Positions 56,128-64,000 of a stretch of 64,000 bases of DNA are shown here, one piece after another. Source of the stretch: Cupriavidus sp. YR651 (GTDB lineage Bacteria; Pseudomonadota; Gammaproteobacteria; Burkholderiales; Burkholderiaceae); contig NZ_FMYZ01000008.1 of the NCBI RefSeq assembly GCF_900101625.1, forward strand, positions 124,001 to 188,000, read 5' to 3'. The notes under the pieces were generated by a model. It was not told the DNA's origin, made no database searches, and was given only the letters and a program-made list of their open reading frames with translations. Each line of letters opens with the position of its first letter. The stretch's first letter is position 1. Both the position numbers and the translations under genes were made by a program.

Positions 56128-56798
56128 GGTTGCCGCTTCTCGAGCACGTAGCCGATCCCGCGCACGCTGTGAATCAGCTTGGGCGCGAAATGATCGTCCA
56201 TCTTGGCACGCAGCCTGCGCACGGCCACATCGACGACGTTGGTGTCGCTGTCGAAATTCATGTCCCAGACGTGGGAGGCGATCTGGGTGCGGCTCAACAC
56301 TTCGCCATGACGCCGGGCCAGGAAGTGCAGCAGCGCGAATTCGCGCGGGGTCAGGTCGATGCGTTGCCCGGCGCGGTTCACCCGGTGGCGGATGAGGTCG
56401 ATCTCCAGGTCTTCGATCTCGATCCGGTCGGCTTCGCGTACCGGCCCGCGCCGCAGCAGCGTGCGCACGCGCGCCAGCAGTTCCACGAACGCGAAAGGCT
56501 TGGCGAGGTAGTCGTCGCCGCCCAGCTCCAGGCCGCGTACGCGGTCCTCCACTTCGTCGCGCGCGGTCAGGAACAGCACCGGTGTGTCCTTGCGCTCGCG
56601 CAGTTGCCGCAGGAGGTCCCAGCCGTTCATGCCCGGCAGCATCACGTCGAGGATGATCAGGTCGTACTCGTGCTCCGTGGCCTGGTGCAGGCCATCGCCG
56701 CCCGTCACGGCCAGATCCACGACAAAGGAGGACTCCGTCAGGCCCTTGCGCAGGTATTCACCTGTCTTCGGTTCATCTTCCACCACCAGGATCCTCAT
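56124..56798 (-). CDS. OmpR-family response regulator, CusR/IrlR type
   Basis: A 224-residue regulator opening [20 protein letters not shown], as CusR and CopR do. The phosphoacceptor lies in [15 protein letters not shown] and the Lys in YLAKPFAF. The winged helix runs from [19 protein letters not shown] to RGIGYVL. GGGGAGCGG precedes the ATG at 56798. It is co-translated with the kinase and probably binds the inverted repeat in the divergent promoter region at 56910. Confidence 0.94.
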   Translation of the reverse strand: MRILVVEDEPKTGEYLRKGLTESSFVVDLAVTGGDGLHQATEHEYDLIILDVMLPGMNGWDLLRQLRERKDTPVLFLTARDEVEDRVRGLELGGDDYLAKPFAFVELLARVRTLLRRGPVREADRIEIEDLEIDLIRHRVNRAGQRIDLTPREFALLHFLARRHGEVLSRTQIASHVWDMNFDSDTNVVDVAVRRLRAKMDDHFAPKLIHSVRGIGYVLEKRQP

Positions 56799-56909
56799 CA
56801 CCGCTCCCCTTCCGTGCATTGCCGCGTGTTGCCGCGTGTTTCCGTGCCAGGCGTGGCGTTGCCCGCCAGCCATTGCGAGCCGATCTTAGCGCCGGCCCTC
56901 GCGGCAGTG

Positions 56910-56927
56910 GATGACAAGACTGTAATC
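56910..56927. promoter_or_regulatory. Candidate response-regulator operator
   Basis: GATGACA and TGTAATC form a 7-4-7 inverted repeat with one mismatch (perfect form GATTACA/TGTAATC). It lies between the divergent regulator and RND genes, where CusR/IrlR-type boxes are expected. Confidence 0.5.
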
Positions 56928-57031
56928 GTTTCGTTCGCATCCGGCACCCCGCCCGCTCCATAGAATCCGCAGGACTCGCCAGCCCCCGCCAGCAGGGCCG
57001 GACGCATGGCGGGCATCCGGGAGAAATCGAA

Positions 57032-60000
57032 ATGTGGATTGTCAGGCTCGCCCTGGGGCGACCCTATACGTTCGTGGTGTTGGCGATCTGCCTGTTGCTG
57101 GCGGGTCCGCTGATGATCCTGCGCACGCCGACGGACATCTTTCCGTCGATCAACATCCCCGTGGTCAGCGTGGTCTGGTCCTACAACGGCCTGTCGGCCG
57201 AGGACATGTCGCGCCGGATCGTCACAGGGTACGAGCGGTCACTGACCAACAGCGTCGACGACATCGAGCACATCGAGTCCCAGACGCTCAGCGGCGTGTC
57301 CGTGATCAAGGTGTTCTTCCATCCGGGCGCCGACATCAATCGCGCCATCGCGCAGACCACGTCGGGCGCGCAGTCCTTGCTCAAGACCATGCCGCCGGGC
57401 ACCACGGCGCCGCTGATCCTGAGCTACAGCGCTTCCACCGTGCCGATCCTGCGGCTGGCTCTCGGCAGCGACCAGTTGCCGGAACAGGAGCTCTACGACC
57501 TCGGCAACAACTTCATCCGCACGCAGCTGGCCACCGTGCAGGGCGCGTCGGTGCCGCTGCCATACGGCGGCAAGGTCCGGCAGGTCATGGTCGACCTCGA
57601 TACCCGCGCACTGCAGGCGCGGGGCCTGGCACCGCTGGACGTGGTCAATGCCATCAACGCACAGAACCTCATCCTGCCCGGCGGCACGGCCAAGATCGGC
57701 GCGCTGGAGTATCGCGTCGACCTGAATGGCAGCACGCAGACCGTCGCGGCGCTGAACGACCTGCCGGTCACGAGCGGGCCGGGCGGCGTCGTCTATGTCC
57801 GCGACGTGGCACAGGTGCATGACGGCTACGCGCCGCAGACCAATGTGGTGCGGCGCGACGGCAAGCGCGCCGCGCTCCTCGAGATCGAAAAAAGCGGCAA
57901 TACCTCCACCTTGTCGATCATCGCCCAGATCAAGGCCATGCTGCCGAAGGTCACCGCCGGCCTGCCGAAGTCGCTGCAGGTGCAGCCGATCTCCGACCAG
58001 TCCGTGTTCGTGACCTCCGCCATCGACGGCGTCCTGCACGAGGCATTGATCGCCGCCTGCCTGACCGCGCTGATGATCTTGCTGTTCCTCGGCAGCTGGC
58101 GGTCGACGCTGATCATCGCCATCACCATCCCGCTGTCCGTGCTGGCGGCGCTGATCGCGCTGTCCGCACTCGGCGAAACGCTGAACATCATGACGCTCGG
58201 CGGGCTGGCACTCGCCGTGGGCGTGCTCGTCGACGACGCCACGGTGGCGATCGAGAACATCACCCACCATCGCGAGATGGGCAAGCCGCTGGAGACGGCC
58301 ATCCTCGATGGCTCGGCGCAGATCGCGCTGCCCACGCTGGTGTCCACGCTCTGCATCTGCATCGTGTTCCTGCCGATGTTCATGCTGAGCGGCGTGGCGC
58401 GCTACCTGTTCGTGCCGATGGCCGAAGCCGTGGTCTTCGCGATGATGGCGTCGTACTTCCTGTCGCGTACGCTGATTCCGACACTGGCCCACTACCTCCT
58501 GCGCGGCGAGGCTGCCGATGGACCGCCGGCTGCACAGTTGGCGGCGGATGCGGCGCCACCTCCGGGCCATCTCCGGCACATCGGCAGCTTCCTCGGCCGC
58601 CTCTTCCACGGCCTGCATCAGCGCTTCGAGCACGCGTTCGAGGCGGTGCGGCTGCGCTATGCCGGCGTGCTGCGGGCCGCGCTGGCCGCGCGCCGACGCA
58701 CGGTGGCCATCTTCCTGATTGCTTGCGCGGGATCGATGGCGCTGGTGCCGTTCCTCGGTCAGGACTTCTTCCCAAGCGTGGATAGCGGCGAGATCCGCCT
58801 GCACATGCGCGCCCGCACCGGCACGCGCATCGAGGAGACGGCCCGCATCGCTGATCAGGTGGAGGCGTCAATCCGCCAGACCATCGGCCCGGCCCGCGTC
58901 GCCAGCATCGTCGATGATATTGGCCTGCCGGTTAGCGGCATCAACCTGACCTACGACGCCGCGCTGCCGATCGGCACGGCGGATGCCGAGATCCTGGTGT
59001 CGGTCAAGCCGGGCAGCGGCGGCACGGCCGCGGATATCGACAAGCTCGGCACGCTGCTGCCCAAGGCCTTTCCTGGCGTGAGCTTTTCGTTCCTGCCGGC
59101 GGATATCGTCAGCCAGATCCTCAATTTCGGATTGCCGGCGCCGATCGACGTGCAGATCGTCGGCAATGACCTGGCCGGCAACCGCGTCGTGGCCAATCGC
59201 CTCGCGCGCCTGCTGACTGCCGTCCCGGGCCTTGCGGACGTACACCTGCAGCAACCCGCCGACCAGCCCGCGCTGACCATCGACGTGGACCGAACCCGCG
59301 CCTTGCAGGCAGGCCTGTCGCAGCGCGACGTGGCGCAAAACCTGCTCATCTCGCTTTCCGGCAGCGGCCAGACATCGCCAAACTTCTGGCTCAACCCGAA
59401 GAACGGCGTCAGCTATCCGCTGATGGTCTCCGTGCCGCAGTACGCCATGGGGTCGCTGCAGGCCCTGGCGAACATTCCCCTCGGGCTCGGTGCCGACACT
59501 GCGGCACAGGGCGGCGCCGGTCAGGTCGGGCTGTTCGGCACCGTTACGCGGACCAGCCAGCAAGGCGTGGTGTCGCACTACAACGTGCAACCGGTGCTGG
59601 ATATCTTCGGCGCGGTGCGCGGGCGCGACCTCGGCGCGGTGGCGACCGATATCGACCGCATCGTCGCGCGTGTGCGCAAGGATTTGCCAGCCGGATCGGA
59701 CGTGGTGGTCCGGGGGCAGGTGCAGACCATGCGGACCTCGTTCGTGGGGCTGGTGGGCGGGCTCGGCGCGGCGATGGTGCTGGTGTATCTGCTGATGGTC
59801 GTCAACTTCCAGTCCTGGCTCGACCCGCTGGCCATCGTCGGTGGCTTGCCCGTCGCGCTGTCCGGCATGGCATGGATGCTGTTCGCGACCGGCACCACCA
59901 TCAGCGTGCCCGCGCTGACGGGCGCCATCATGTGCATCGGCATTGCCACGGCCAACAGCATCCTGGTGGTGAGCCGCGCGCGCGAACTGCTGGGCGAAGG

Positions 60001-60337
60001 CATGGCCCCGGTGCAGGCGGCCTTCGAGGCTGGCACCGGCCGCTTCCGCCCGGTGGCGATGACCGCGCTCGCCATGCTGTTCGGCATGGTGCCGATGGCA
60101 CTGGGCGCGGGCAGCGCGGGCGCCCAGAACGCACCGCTCGGCCGGGCCGTCATCGGCGGGCTGGCGTTCGGTTCGATCGCCACGCTGGTGCTGGTGCCCG
60201 TCTTCTTCGCCATGCTGCATCACTGGCTGGGCGGCCGGATGCGCGTTGCCCAATCGCCTCCAGCCACCTCCCCAGTCACGCCCTCAGTCACGTCTTCAGT
60301 CACGTCTTCAGTCACGCATACGGCAGATCCCAGATGA
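57032..60337 (+). CDS. RND efflux permease (HAE-like)
   Basis: A 1101-residue inner-membrane proton-driven efflux pump. It has the RND plan of 12 membrane segments and two large periplasmic loops. Segment 4 has VGVLVDDATVAIENI with the Asp-Asp proton relay of drug pumps (HAE), so a heavy-metal (HME) pump is less likely in spite of the Cus-like regulators. GGGAGAAATC precedes the ATG. The C-terminal 25 residues contain a repeated SVTS unit coded by near-perfect 12-bp repeats (60277-60320). Unusually for such operons the pump gene precedes the adaptor gene; the stop overlaps the adaptor start in ATGA. Confidence 0.95.
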   Translation: MWIVRLALGRPYTFVVLAICLLLAGPLMILRTPTDIFPSINIPVVSVVWSYNGLSAEDMSRRIVTGYERSLTNSVDDIEHIESQTLSGVSVIKVFFHPGADINRAIAQTTSGAQSLLKTMPPGTTAPLILSYSASTVPILRLALGSDQLPEQELYDLGNNFIRTQLATVQGASVPLPYGGKVRQVMVDLDTRALQARGLAPLDVVNAINAQNLILPGGTAKIGALEYRVDLNGSTQTVAALNDLPVTSGPGGVVYVRDVAQVHDGYAPQTNVVRRDGKRAALLEIEKSGNTSTLSIIAQIKAMLPKVTAGLPKSLQVQPISDQSVFVTSAIDGVLHEALIAACLTALMILLFLGSWRSTLIIAITIPLSVLAALIALSALGETLNIMTLGGLALAVGVLVDDATVAIENITHHREMGKPLETAILDGSAQIALPTLVSTLCICIVFLPMFMLSGVARYLFVPMAEAVVFAMMASYFLSRTLIPTLAHYLLRGEAADGPPAAQLAADAAPPPGHLRHIGSFLGRLFHGLHQRFEHAFEAVRLRYAGVLRAALAARRRTVAIFLIACAGSMALVPFLGQDFFPSVDSGEIRLHMRARTGTRIEETARIADQVEASIRQTIGPARVASIVDDIGLPVSGINLTYDAALPIGTADAEILVSVKPGSGGTAADIDKLGTLLPKAFPGVSFSFLPADIVSQILNFGLPAPIDVQIVGNDLAGNRVVANRLARLLTAVPGLADVHLQQPADQPALTIDVDRTRALQAGLSQRDVAQNLLISLSGSGQTSPNFWLNPKNGVSYPLMVSVPQYAMGSLQALANIPLGLGADTAAQGGAGQVGLFGTVTRTSQQGVVSHYNVQPVLDIFGAVRGRDLGAVATDIDRIVARVRKDLPAGSDVVVRGQVQTMRTSFVGLVGGLGAAMVLVYLLMVVNFQSWLDPLAIVGGLPVALSGMAWMLFATGTTISVPALTGAIMCIGIATANSILVVSRARELLGEGMAPVQAAFEAGTGRFRPVAMTALAMLFGMVPMALGAGSAGAQNAPLGRAVIGGLAFGSIATLVLVPVFFAMLHHWLGGRMRVAQSPPATSPVTPSVTSSVTSSVTHTADPR

Positions 60338-61599
60338 AACCTTCCACGACGCCCCCACCCGTCGATGACCTTCCGCCTTCGGGGCGGCATTCGTTGGCGC
60401 CACGGCATGTCGGGCTGGCCCTGGCGGTGTGCGCGCTGGTGGCCGGTGCGCTGGCGCTCGGCATCGTGCCGCGCCTGCAGGCGCATGCGGTGCTTGCGAA
60501 GCGCACGGCTCAGGCGACAGTACCCGCGGTCGCCATCGTCCGGCCCGGCGCGGCCGCCGCGCAGCGCGAGATCGTCTTGCCGGCCGATGTCCGGGCCTAT
60601 CAGGACGCCCCGGTGTACGCCCGCGTCAGCGGATACCTGCGGCGCTGGTACGCGGATATCGGCGCGCAGGTCACGCAGGGGCAACTGCTCGCCGAGATCG
60701 ATGCGCCCGAAGTGGCGGACCAGCTCCGGCAGGCGCGCGCGGACGAAGCCACCGCCGCCGCCAATTTCGCGCTGGCCAAGAGCACGGCCGAGCGCTGGAA
60801 AGACCTCCAGCAATCCAACTCGGTCGCGCAGCAGGAGACCGACCAGAAGGTCGCCGACATGCAGGCGAAGGGCGCCGTGCTGGCGGCGGCGCGCTCCAAT
60901 ACATCGCGTCTGGCGCAAATGGCGTCCTATACGCAGATTCGCGCGCCGTTCGACGGCATCATCACCGCGCGCAACGTCGATACCGGCGCATTGATCGATG
61001 CCGGCAGCAGCCCCAGCCAGGGCCGCGAGCTGTTCCACCTCTCGGCGGGCCGTACGCTGCGTGTGTATGTGCAGGTGCCGCAGGACGACAGCGGCATCGT
61101 GGGGCCGGACACCGAGGCGTGGCTCACGCTGCCGCAATCGCCGGGGCAGCGTCTGCCGGCCACTGTCGCACGCAATGCCGGCGCGATCGACCCGGTGACG
61201 CGCAGCCTGCGCGTGGAGCTGGATGTCGATAGCCATGACGGACGCATCCTGCCCGGCGCGTATGCCGAAGCGCACCTGAGCGCCAAGGCCGCGCGCGCGG
61301 GGTTCGACCTGCCCGCCAACACCTTGCTGTTTCCGGCGCAGGGGCCGTCCGTCGCCATCGTTGGCGACGACGGGCGGCTGGCGATCCGGCGCGTCACGCT
61401 CGGCCGCGATTTCGGCTCGCACGTGGAAGTGTTGAGCGGCCTGCAGGGCAACGAACGCGTCGTGGTCAATCCGGGCGATGGCGTGGTGGCCGGCACACCA
61501 GTGCAGGTCGTGGCCGATCGCGCCCCGTCCGCGCCACCACCGGCACTATCTCGCGCCCCTGCCACCCAACCATCCAGCGATCATGCCAGTCACTCGTAA
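60334..61599 (+). CDS. RND periplasmic adaptor (membrane fusion protein)
   Basis: A 421-residue MFP that would join the RND pump to the outer-membrane channel. One N-terminal membrane anchor lies near residues 22-45. A lipoyl half-motif (RVSGYLRRWYADIGAQVTQG), an alpha-hairpin (about 140-200) and the second half-motif (IRAPFDGIITARNVDTGALI) follow, then beta-barrel and membrane-proximal domains. It overlaps the RND stop by 4 bp and the channel gene by 17 bp, so all three are tightly coupled. Confidence 0.94.
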   Translation: MKPSTTPPPVDDLPPSGRHSLAPRHVGLALAVCALVAGALALGIVPRLQAHAVLAKRTAQATVPAVAIVRPGAAAAQREIVLPADVRAYQDAPVYARVSGYLRRWYADIGAQVTQGQLLAEIDAPEVADQLRQARADEATAAANFALAKSTAERWKDLQQSNSVAQQETDQKVADMQAKGAVLAAARSNTSRLAQMASYTQIRAPFDGIITARNVDTGALIDAGSSPSQGRELFHLSAGRTLRVYVQVPQDDSGIVGPDTEAWLTLPQSPGQRLPATVARNAGAIDPVTRSLRVELDVDSHDGRILPGAYAEAHLSAKAARAGFDLPANTLLFPAQGPSVAIVGDDGRLAIRRVTLGRDFGSHVEVLSGLQGNERVVVNPGDGVVAGTPVQVVADRAPSAPPPALSRAPATQPSSDHASHS

Positions 61600-63088
61600 C
61601 TATCGCGGCACGCCTGTCCGCAAGCGGCGGCTCGCAGCGGCGGCATTGGCCGCGATCGTCCTGCTCGCGGGATGCGCCACGGCGCCGCCTTACCAGCCGC
61701 CCGCCATCGACCTGCCGCAGTCCTACAAGGAGGCCGGGGCGACGCCGGCTCATCCCGGCGGCCCTGCCAACCTCTCGGCGGTGTGGTGGGGGGTGTATGG
61801 CGACGACGACCTCGACACGCTGGAAGCACGCATCGACGTCTCCAGCCAGACGCTGCGCAAGGCCGTGGCGCTGTGGCAGGATGCGCGCGCGCAAGTGCGG
61901 GTGGCCAGGTCCGCGTACTTTCCCACGGTGAGTGCCGGCGTCAGCGTCAGCAACAGCCATACGTCCGCCAACGTCGCCGGCAAGTCCCTCGCGGGCAAGA
62001 CCACGCCCGACCACACGCTCGGGCTCACTGCTTCATGGGAGCCCGATCTGTTCGGCCGCATCGGCAACACCGTCGACGCAGCGCAGGCGCACGCCGAGGC
62101 CAGTGCCGATGACGTCGCGGCGGTCCGGCTCGGCCTGCAGGCGGAACTGGCCACCGACTACTTCGGCGTGCGTTCGCTCGATCGTGAAGCCGCGTTGCTG
62201 CAGCGGACGATCGACACCTATACGTCGGTGCTGGAACTCGTGACCAACCGCTATCGCGGTGGCATTGCGACGCAAGGCGACGTGGCCCAGGCGCGCGCGC
62301 AACTGGAGAGCACGCGCGCGCAGTTGTCGGACCTGCAACTCAACCGGGCCCAGCTGGAGCACGCCATCGCCACGCTGGTCGGCGAGTCAGCCAGCCGCTT
62401 CTCGTTGCCGCCGTTGCAGGCGGATACGCCTGCGGCGCATCTGCCCGTGGTGCCCGCGGCAGTGCCATCGCAATTGCTGGAACGCAGGCCCGACATCGCG
62501 TCGGCGGAGCGCCGCGTGGCCGCTGCCAATGCCCAGGTCGGCGTGGCGCGCGCGGCGTTCTTTCCCGATCTGATACTCGCGCTGGGCGGTGGCCTGGAAA
62601 GCACCAACCTGGCCGGCTGGCTGACCGCGCCCAGCCGCTTCTGGGCCATCGGGCCGGCGCTCGTCGGCACGATCCTGGATGGCGGCCGGCGCCGTGCCAA
62701 CGCGGACAGCGCCCGCGCGCAGTTCGATGCCAGCGCGGCGGACTATCGGCAGACCGTGCTGCACGCATTCCAGGAAGTGGAGGACGGCTATGCCGCCGTG
62801 CAGGCGCTGCAAAACGAAGCCGCTAGCCAGCAGGCCGCATCGGAGGCGTCGGCGGAGGCCCTGCGCATGGGGATCGACCGCTACCGGAAGGGCGCCGTGG
62901 CTTATCTGGAAGTGGGCGTGCTGGAAGGCGCGGCGCTCGCGAGCGATCGGGCACTCGAGAATGTCCGGCGCCGGCAACTGGTGGCGAGCGTGAGCCTCGT
63001 GAAGGCGCTCGGCGGCGGATGGGAGCCAGCCGGTCAGGCCACGGCACGCGATGGGACGCGTGCCGTGGCCGCCGCCCCCGCGCCATGA
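61583..63088 (+). CDS. Outer-membrane efflux lipoprotein (NodT/OprM type)
   Basis: A 501-residue TolC-family channel. The ATG at 61583 gives a lipoprotein signal peptide with lipobox LLAGC at about residue 31. Two outer-membrane efflux repeats follow, with features such as LTASWEPDLFGRIGNTVDAA, LLERRPDIASAERRVAAANA and ALQNEAASQQAASEASAEAL. It starts inside the adaptor gene. With the pump and adaptor it forms a complete tripartite export system. Confidence 0.94.
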   Translation: MPVTRNYRGTPVRKRRLAAAALAAIVLLAGCATAPPYQPPAIDLPQSYKEAGATPAHPGGPANLSAVWWGVYGDDDLDTLEARIDVSSQTLRKAVALWQDARAQVRVARSAYFPTVSAGVSVSNSHTSANVAGKSLAGKTTPDHTLGLTASWEPDLFGRIGNTVDAAQAHAEASADDVAAVRLGLQAELATDYFGVRSLDREAALLQRTIDTYTSVLELVTNRYRGGIATQGDVAQARAQLESTRAQLSDLQLNRAQLEHAIATLVGESASRFSLPPLQADTPAAHLPVVPAAVPSQLLERRPDIASAERRVAAANAQVGVARAAFFPDLILALGGGLESTNLAGWLTAPSRFWAIGPALVGTILDGGRRRANADSARAQFDASAADYRQTVLHAFQEVEDGYAAVQALQNEAASQQAASEASAEALRMGIDRYRKGAVAYLEVGVLEGAALASDRALENVRRRQLVASVSLVKALGGGWEPAGQATARDGTRAVAAAPAP

Positions 63089-63112
63089 TGGCGCGTGGCG
63101 ATGCGCCGGCCA

Positions 63113-64000
63113 TCAGAGCCGTTGCAGCTGCACCGGCGTGCCCGGCTTGCCATCGACCTGGGGGGCCACCATCAGATAGCGCCGCTTGTCCGTGGCCGTC
63201 GAGCCCGGCGCCACCACCTGTCGAATCGGCCCGATCGAATTGACGATTGCCGAGCCGGCCGGGTTGGTCATGAACGTCGCCAGCGCTTCCACGTTGCCGC
63301 TGCCATCCGGCTTGTCCGACAGCGCCAGCACATATGCGGACTTGGGCTGCAGCCCCGTGACGGAGGCCTGTAGCACCTGCACGAGGCCCTGTTCGAACAG
63401 CGTGACGCTGGTGGGCGCCGTGCCATCGTTGCTACCGCCCGCCGCTGCCAACGCGAGGTGCGTGGCCTGACCGGCAACCCCGAGCGGCTGCAGGTTCTGC
63501 GTGCCATCGCCCTCCGTTACCGCGTTGGGTACGTAGGCAATCGCCTGCGGCGCCTGCCCGACCGGCACGGTGGCAACGACCTGGTTGGTGGCCGTGTCGA
63601 TTGCCGCGAGCGCGTCGGCATTCTCAAGACCCACGTAGATGCGCGAGCCATCGCCGGACGGCCAGATCCCGTGCGGCAGGTTGCCGACCGGGATCGTCGC
63701 GACCTGCGAGAAGTCATCGGTACGGAACACCTTGACCTGGTTCAGGCCGCCGATGGTGACGTAGGCGAACGTACCCTTGGCCGTGTGCGCGAAGTTGACG
63801 TGGTTTGTGATCGGCCCGGTGTCGAGGGTCTTGATCAGCGAGAACGGCGGGCGCGCATCGAAGACCTGCGTGCGGCCCACGTCCTTGAGCGTGAACCAGA
63901 CCTGCCTGCCATCCGGCGTGGCGGCGATATTGGGGCAGAACGGGCTGTCCTGCTTCACGGTGCCGACGATCTTGTGATCGGCCACGGATACGACCTTGGT
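63113..64000 (-). CDS. YVTN-type beta-propeller protein, 5' end outside the window
   Basis: At least 295 C-terminal residues of a YncE-like beta-propeller protein; the frame stays open to the right edge, so the start is missing. Repeat signatures include DTATNQVVATVPVGQAPQAIAYVP and GNLPHGIWPSGDGSRIYVGL (listed as landmarks in parts of the repeats). Such proteins are usually periplasmic or cell-surface. The C-terminal 90 residues form another beta-rich region (ASVTGLQPKSAYVLALSDKP) with no propeller repeats. It is convergent with the efflux operon. Function unknown. Confidence 0.8.
   Translation of the reverse strand, partial: TKVVSVADHKIVGTVKQDSPFCPNIAATPDGRQVWFTLKDVGRTQVFDARPPFSLIKTLDTGPITNHVNFAHTAKGTFAYVTIGGLNQVKVFRTDDFSQVATIPVGNLPHGIWPSGDGSRIYVGLENADALAAIDTATNQVVATVPVGQAPQAIAYVPNAVTEGDGTQNLQPLGVAGQATHLALAAAGGSNDGTAPTSVTLFEQGLVQVLQASVTGLQPKSAYVLALSDKPDGSGNVEALATFMTNPAGSAIVNSIGPIRQVVAPGSTATDKRRYLMVAPQVDGKPGTPVQLQRL

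Overview
The window is high-GC beta-proteobacterial DNA that looks like the replication-origin region of a secondary chromosome (chromid) of a Cupriavidus/Ralstonia-type bacterium. The evidence is a plasmid-type repA-parA-parB block, a dense array of 16-bp iterons beside repA, and Entner-Doudoroff genes (edd / zwf-pgl-glk) nearby. As I recall, edd and zwf-pgl-glk lie on chromosome 2 of C. necator. The assignment comes from gene content only; no database search was run.

Layout. Positions 0.3-18.5 kb hold an exopolysaccharide (EPS) locus with cepacian-like parts: a GT2 glycosyltransferase, a tandem alpha/beta-hydrolase, a Wzc/BceF-type tyrosine autokinase, a mannose-1-P guanylyltransferase, a WcaJ-type initiating transferase and a PAP2 phosphatase. 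Embedded in it is a compact minus-strand operon: carrier protein, acyl-CoA dehydrogenase-like flavoprotein, class-II-synthetase-like amino acid:[carrier protein] ligase, DUF1839 protein and GH2 glycosidase. A second DUF1839 gene and a Crp/Fnr regulator sit beside it. This looks like a pathway that charges an amino acid onto a carrier protein, possibly oxidises it, and uses it near a mannose-containing polysaccharide. At 18.9-21.1 kb are a small hypothetical gene and two receiver-like regulators. At 21.6-28.6 kb is the replicon core: a degenerate tyrosine-recombinase-like gene, parB, parA with palindromic parS-like sites, a cold-shock gene, repA, the iteron origin and a second cold-shock gene. 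At 28.9-37.4 kb are a purine permease, a VpsR-like sigma-54 activator with a small upstream gene, small exported proteins, YihY and RF3 (prfC). At 37.5-42.4 kb are a TonB receptor, an EntS-like MFS exporter and an AraC regulator, which look like a siderophore unit. At 42.7-50.2 kb are edd, divergent zwf-pgl-glk and a TctDE/QseBC-like two-component system. At 50.4-54.7 kb are a 2-hydroxyacid dehydrogenase, an SDR-like protein and an OPT transporter. At 54.7-63.1 kb is a CusRS-like two-component system divergent from an RND-MFP-OMF efflux operon. The window ends inside a beta-propeller gene.

The two strongest observations are these. First, solo copies of the origin iteron (consensus CGTACCCGTTTCTGCG) lie outside the origin over about 49 kb, at 3.6, 7.7, 30.4 (two), 34.2, 41.4, 42.6, 44.8, 47.8 (inside glk) and 52.5 kb (two). 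This suggests an initiator-titration or copy-control landscape around the chromid origin. Second, the aminoacyl-carrier-protein module is embedded in the EPS locus.
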